DNA of 36,308 nucleotides from Lachnospiraceae bacterium (GTDB lineage: Bacteria > Bacillota > Clostridia > Lachnospirales > Lachnospiraceae), in contig SVDH01000022.1 in NCBI GenBank assembly GCA_015057865.1, forward strand, positions 1 through 36,308, read 5' to 3'. Position 1 is the stretch's first letter; every line of letters begins with the position of its first letter. Both the position numbers and the translations under genes were made by a program. Under the pieces are notes generated by a model, which saw only the letters and a program-made list of their open reading frames with translations, did no database searches and was not told the origin of the DNA. Positions 33,206 to 36,308 of the stretch are shown here, in pieces.

Positions 33206-33655
33206 ATGATGACAGTGGCATGCGAAAAGGAAAGCATACAGGAATTACAGGATGAGTTTGTCAGGGATTTTAATGAGATTGGAGACTGGATGTTCCAATA
33301 CAGCAGCCTGCTTGAGCTGATCCCGGATATGAAACCTGTTTTACCGGAAGAAAAAAACGATGAAACTTTGATCCATGGATGTCAGGCAAAGCTTTGGGTC
33401 GTGACTGAGTATGATCGGGAGACAAATCTGGTGTCTGTCAGAGCTGACAGCGACGCACTAATCGTCAAAGGAATTGTAGCTGTGATCATAGCACTGTTTG
33501 ATGAACGGCATCCGGAAGAAATCTGTGAAGCAAAGATTGATTTTCTGGAGCGAACACCGCTGCGGGAACAGATCTCCACCGACCGGTTCCGGGGGATGCA
33601 AATGGTGATCGGACGGATCCGGGAGTTTGCTGAAAAATCTGGTTGTAACACTTGA
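33206..33655 (+). CDS. SufE-like sulfur-acceptor protein, cassette B
   Basis: This 149-residue protein has the SufE pattern more clearly than its cassette A counterpart: ELQDEFVRDFNEIGDWMFQYSSLLELI, the active-site loop IHGCQAKLWV with Cys59, VRADSDALIVKGIVAVIIALF, and DRFRGMQMVIGRI near the C terminus. SufE normally takes sulfur from SufS for Fe-S cluster assembly; here it is separated from any suf operon and closes the isomerase-like cassette. Two ATGs 3 bp apart are possible starts. Its stop codon lies inside the first Rrf2-type operator (33643-33663), so transcription of the next unit begins at the end of this gene. Confidence 0.85.
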   Translation: MMTVACEKESIQELQDEFVRDFNEIGDWMFQYSSLLELIPDMKPVLPEEKNDETLIHGCQAKLWVVTEYDRETNLVSVRADSDALIVKGIVAVIIALFDERHPEEICEAKIDFLERTPLREQISTDRFRGMQMVIGRIREFAEKSGCNT

Positions 33656-33663
33656 AATTACAA
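33643..33663. promoter_or_regulatory. Operator 1: TTGTAA-N9-TTACAA upstream of rrf2
   Basis: First of three 21-bp palindromes of identical geometry. It overlaps the sufE-like stop codon and covers the -35 of the rrf2 promoter (TTGAAA 33652-33657, 17 bp, TACAAT 33675-33680). Confidence 0.82.
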
Positions 33664-33680
33664 TAACAAAAGCATACAAT
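33652..33680 (+). promoter_or_regulatory. Promoter of the Rrf2 regulator gene
   Basis: TTGAAA-17 bp-TACAAT, 32 bp before the start codon. The -35 lies within operator 1, so bound repressor would block RNA polymerase. Confidence 0.75.
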
Positions 33681-33711
33681 GGGTGCATGAGTGAAAAAGG
33701 AGAGAAGATCT

Positions 33712-34146
33712 ATGCAGATTTCCAGCAGATTTACCATTGCGGTTCATGTACTTGTTGCAATCGAAACATTTAAGGACAGCTATAAAACGACCAGTGAATT
33801 CCTGGCTTCCAGTATCAATGTCAATCCGGTCGTGATCCGACGGCTTTTGCAGCAGTTGAAAAAAGCCGGCATCATCAGTGTGAAGAGAGGGAGCGGCGGG
33901 GCAAGTATCGAACGGCCGTTACAGGACATTACACTTCTGGATGTATATCGCGCAGTGGAACCTTTGGAAAACGGGGAATTGTTTCATTTTCATGAAAACC
34001 CGAATATGCTGTGTCCTGTCGGGAAAAATATTCATAAGATCATGGACCACAGACTGCAGGATATTCAGAACGCCATGGAGGATCAGATGCGGTCTGTTAC
34101 ACTTGAAGACATCATGACCGATGCCGAAAAAACAATTCGATTCTAA
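33712..34146 (+). CDS. Rrf2 family transcriptional regulator
   Basis: This 144-residue winged-helix protein begins MQISSRFTIAVHVL, the classic Rrf2 start. The DNA-binding region is about residues 20-60 (TTSEFLASSINVNPVVIRRLLQQLKKAGII), with the wing KRGSGGASI. It has a single Cys in NPNMLCPVG instead of the three-Cys Fe-S ligand set of IscR or NsrR, as in the YwnA-like branch, so redox sensing through one thiol or ligand binding is more likely than Fe-S sensing. The start at 33712 has GGAG 9 bp upstream; an earlier GTG at 33691 is less likely. The palindromes before this gene and before the cupin gene are its likely sites. Confidence 0.88.
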   Translation: MQISSRFTIAVHVLVAIETFKDSYKTTSEFLASSINVNPVVIRRLLQQLKKAGIISVKRGSGGASIERPLQDITLLDVYRAVEPLENGELFHFHENPNMLCPVGKNIHKIMDHRLQDIQNAMEDQMRSVTLEDIMTDAEKTIRF

Positions 34147-34164
34147 AAAGAAAAAATAAATGCG

Positions 34165-34185
34165 TTGTAATACTTGACATTACAA
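34165..34185. promoter_or_regulatory. Operator 2: TTGTAA-N9-TTACAA upstream of the cupin gene
   Basis: The same 21-bp palindrome as operators 1 and 3. It covers the -35 TTGACA of the cupin promoter. Confidence 0.85.
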
Positions 34186-34202
34186 CGTGTTTGTTTTATA
34201 TT
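34174..34202 (+). promoter_or_regulatory. Promoter of the cupin gene
   Basis: A perfect TTGACA (34174-34179), 17 bp, then TATATT (34197-34202), 47 bp before the start codon. It is bracketed by operators 2 and 3. Confidence 0.82.
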
Positions 34203-34205
34203 TCG

Positions 34206-34226
34206 TTGTAACAACAAACATTACAA
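34206..34226. promoter_or_regulatory. Operator 3: TTGTAA-N9-TTACAA just downstream of the cupin -10
   Basis: Third palindrome of the same geometry, 41 bp from operator 2 (start to start), covering the expected transcription start. Two sites flanking one promoter suggest tight repression. Confidence 0.82.
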
Positions 34227-34248
34227 TAAATTTCAGGAGGAAAACAAA

Positions 34249-34599
34249 ATGGCAAATTTCAGTAAAGTAAGTGTAAAAGATGATGCAAGAACAGAACTGC
34301 ATGATGTGTTGGGGCTTACAGGTGCGGAGATCAGTGTAAACAATCTTCCGGCCGGTGCAAGTGTTCCGTTTGTTCATGCGCATAAAAACAATGAGGAGAT
34401 CTACATCATTCTTTCCGGAAAAGGAAAAGCAGTTGTGGACGGGGAAGAGATTGCACTGGCAAAGGGAGATTTTGTAAAGATCGCACCGGCAGGCAAGAGA
34501 CAGTTTTTCGCAGCGGAAGATGAAGGGATCAGCTATGCCTGCATCCAGGTGAAAGAAAATTCGCTGGAAGGCTATACCATGGATGACGCTGTGTTATAA
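34249..34599 (+). CDS. Small cupin-domain protein
   Basis: This 116-residue single-domain cupin carries motif 1 (FVHAHKNNEEIYIILSG, with HxH and E as likely metal ligands) and a motif 2-like GDFVKIAPAGKRQFFA in which the usual second-motif His is not evident. Small cupins bind metals, sugars or small carboxylates; function here is unknown. The start at 34249 follows CAGGAGG and is downstream of the predicted promoter, so the longer frame starting at 34174 is impossible for that transcript. Its expression is apparently controlled by the adjacent Rrf2 protein, so it may act in response to the stress or ligand that Rrf2 senses. Confidence 0.82.
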   Translation: MANFSKVSVKDDARTELHDVLGLTGAEISVNNLPAGASVPFVHAHKNNEEIYIILSGKGKAVVDGEEIALAKGDFVKIAPAGKRQFFAAEDEGISYACIQVKENSLEGYTMDDAVL

Positions 34600-34686
34600 T
34601 TGAGAAGTAACATGCGTACAGGCGAAAAGTGTGAGATCAATACCATGATTCGTCGGAAAAAGTGTTGTATATAACAGGAGATGGCG

Positions 34687-35589
34687 ATGGAACAGATGAT
34701 TCGATTAAAACAGGAGATTTCACAGGCGGATGCCATTGTGATCGGAGCCGGCGCAGGCTTGTCGACATCCGCGGGATTTGAATATTCCGGAGAACGGTTC
34801 CGAAAATACTTTGGAGATTTTTCTGAAAAATATCAGTTCAAAGATATGTATGCGGGAGGGTTTTATCCGTATAAAACCCTGGAGGAAAACTGGGCTTTCT
34901 GGAGCCGGTATATCTACATCAACCGCTATGAAAAAGTACCTAAAACAGTATATGAGGATCTATTGGAGCTCGTAAAAGAAAAAGACTGTTTTGTGATCAC
35001 GACAAATGTCGATCATCAGTTTCAGAAAGCCGGATTCGACAAGGAGCGTCTGTTTTTCACACAGGGTGACTACGGTCTCTGGCAATGCAGCAAACCGTGC
35101 CATAAGCGGACTTATGTGAATAAGGAAAAGATTGTAAAAATGGTCCTTGCGCAGGGGTTCGGCATTGGGGAGCATGGGGAATTGCTGCCGCCGTTAAAGG
35201 AAAACGGAGAGACGGATTTTGACAGACTGAGGATGACGATTCCGTCGGAGCTGGTTCCTTATTGCCCGGTATGCGGCGAACCGATGAGTATGAATCTCCG
35301 GGCGGATGACACTTTTGTGGAAGATGAAGGATGGCATCAGGCCGCAGATCGCTATGCTGACTTTTTGCGTTCGCATAGGGATCAGAAGGTTCTGTTTCTG
35401 GAGCTGGCAGTCGGATATAATACACCCGGTATCATCAAATATAATTTCTGGAGAATGACAAACGAATGGCCGGATGCGACTTACGCATGCCTGAATCTGG
35501 ATGAAGCGTACGCGCCGGAACAGATCCGGGAAAAATCCATCTGTATCAATGCTGATATCGGAGAGATCCTGAAGGAATTGAAGGGCTGA
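34687..35589 (+). CDS. SirTM-type sirtuin, probable protein ADP-ribosyltransferase
   Basis: This 300-residue protein has the Sir2 Rossmann motif GAGAGLSTSAG near residue 20, TTNVDHQFQKAGF near 106, and a four-Cys zinc site (C134, C138, C193, C196). At the position of the catalytic His of deacetylating sirtuins (usually HG) it has T-Q126-G-D, the change known for class M sirtuins (SirTM), which transfer ADP-ribose to proteins such as lipoylated GcvH-L in staphylococci and streptococci. A macrodomain gene follows 5 bp downstream, as in those operons. ATG 34687 was chosen because GGAG ends 6 bp before it; ATG 34681 would abut the ribosome binding site. Transferase activity is inferred. Confidence 0.85.
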   Translation: MEQMIRLKQEISQADAIVIGAGAGLSTSAGFEYSGERFRKYFGDFSEKYQFKDMYAGGFYPYKTLEENWAFWSRYIYINRYEKVPKTVYEDLLELVKEKDCFVITTNVDHQFQKAGFDKERLFFTQGDYGLWQCSKPCHKRTYVNKEKIVKMVLAQGFGIGEHGELLPPLKENGETDFDRLRMTIPSELVPYCPVCGEPMSMNLRADDTFVEDEGWHQAADRYADFLRSHRDQKVLFLELAVGYNTPGIIKYNFWRMTNEWPDATYACLNLDEAYAPEQIREKSICINADIGEILKELKG

Positions 35590-35594
35590 TCATT

Positions 35595-36308
35595 ATGACA
35601 CATGAAGAACAGCGTATCTGGCTGATCCGTCAGCTGCTGGATGAGAAACCGGAATACAGACAATATGCCGTGCCGGATGATGCACAGGAGCAAAAGAATC
35701 TTCTTCGCGCATTGATGAATGTCAGAATGCCGGATCCGATCGGTGAAGATTTCCTGGAAATACAGGATGAATATCTGAGAGAGGAAAATTTCAGTGCCGA
35801 CATTACAGATATTACGGAATTGAAGCCTTGTGCTGCAGATGGACGTATTTACCTGTGGCAGGGAGATATCACAACGCTGAGAGTGGATGCGATCGTGAAT
35901 GCTGCGAACAGCGGGATGACCGGCTGTTATCAGCCGTTGCACAACTGTATTGATAATGTGATCGGCTCCAAGGCGGGGATACGCCTGAGATTACAGTGTA
36001 ACAGCATGATGCAGGCACAGGGTCATGAGGAACCGACCGGTCAGGCGAAGATCACGCCCGCGTACAATCTGCCCGGTAAATATATCCTTCATACCGTCGG
36101 ACCGATCGTAAGGGGACGCCTTACGAAAGAACATGAACAGCTTTTGGCTTCCTGTTACCGTTCGTGCCTGAAACTGGCTGTGGAAAATGACCTTGCAAGT
36201 GTTGCCTTCTGCTGCATTTCCACAGGAGTCTTTATGTTTCCGAACCAGAGGGCGGCTGAGATTGCAGTGGAAACAGTAAGAGACTGGCTGGATGAGACGG
36301 GCAGTGAT
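35595..36308 (+). CDS. Zinc-type macrodomain ADP-ribose hydrolase, 3' end beyond window
   Basis: An open frame of 238 codons runs to the window edge without a stop. After an N-terminal helical extension (about 1-80), the macrodomain begins at IYLWQGDITTLRVDAIVNAANSGM. C111-x4-H116-x-C118 in GCYQPLHNCIDN is the zinc-site pattern of the SirTM-linked macrodomains that remove ADP-ribose from proteins. Other marks are GQAKITPAYNLPGKYILHTVGP and the ISTGVFMFPN loop. It would reverse the modification made by the sirtuin upstream. In usual members the segment after CIDN reads IHxxAG, here IGSKAG, a small deviation. About 20-30 residues are probably missing at the C terminus. Confidence 0.88.
   Translation, partial: MTHEEQRIWLIRQLLDEKPEYRQYAVPDDAQEQKNLLRALMNVRMPDPIGEDFLEIQDEYLREENFSADITDITELKPCAADGRIYLWQGDITTLRVDAIVNAANSGMTGCYQPLHNCIDNVIGSKAGIRLRLQCNSMMQAQGHEEPTGQAKITPAYNLPGKYILHTVGPIVRGRLTKEHEQLLASCYRSCLKLAVENDLASVAFCCISTGVFMFPNQRAAEIAVETVRDWLDETGSD

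Noticed and set aside
1-36308. CRISPR arrays, insertion sequences, tRNA or rRNA genes
   Set aside because: No regularly spaced direct repeats, transposase genes with terminal repeats, or tRNA/rRNA sequences were recognised on reading through the window; this was by eye only.

Overview
The window looks like chromosome from an anaerobic, gut-type member of the Clostridia (Lachnospiraceae-like). The grounds are a bile salt hydrolase, a CpI-type [FeFe]-hydrogenase, a cysteine-type formate dehydrogenase, a flavodiiron oxygen-scavenging protein, strong AGGAGG ribosome binding sites, and many LysR regulators paired with flavoprotein and ferredoxin genes. No rRNA, tRNA, IS element or CRISPR array was seen. 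The genus is inference.

Layout. 1-2.9 kb: bile salt hydrolase (minus), a small lipoprotein and an MBL-fold hydrolase. 2.9-7.5 kb: a NuoF/GltD-type flavoprotein overlapping a formate dehydrogenase catalytic subunit. 7.5-9.5 kb: a DUF2130 coiled-coil protein and a convergent alpha/beta hydrolase. 9.7-13.3 kb: a second NuoF/GltD-type flavoprotein overlapping an [FeFe]-hydrogenase, so two redox enzymes share one architecture of electron partner. 13.3-20 kb: Nudix hydrolase, small membrane protein plus P1B-type ATPase, flavodiiron protein, membrane-anchored hydrolase and a DUF4241 protein.

20-33.7 kb is the accessory, probably catabolic, region. It starts with a LysR regulator and an operon of an NMO/FabK-like FMN enzyme, a PhlG/phloretin-hydrolase-like C-C hydrolase, a two-cluster ferredoxin and an AprA/FrdA-type flavoprotein. 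A terminator follows. Then come two versions of one unusual cassette. Cassette A has a fucose-isomerase-like protein, a small helical protein with a CxGxT[TS]AMNKKVL block, a SufE-like protein and a LysR gene. Cassette B has a divergent LysR gene, the isomerase-like protein, the small protein, an MFS transporter and the SufE-like protein. I know of no described pathway with this gene set and regard it as the best candidate for an undescribed system. A working inference is uptake and anaerobic conversion of a plant-, diet- or host-derived compound using a sulfur- or cysteine-dependent enzyme.

33.7-36.3 kb: an Rrf2 regulator and a cupin gene, joined by three near-identical 21-bp operators placed on two good promoters. 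After them come a SirTM-type sirtuin (Gln in place of the catalytic His) and a zinc-type macrodomain protein that runs off the window end; together they suggest reversible protein ADP-ribosylation.

Functional calls rest on motifs and remembered family features. No searches were run.
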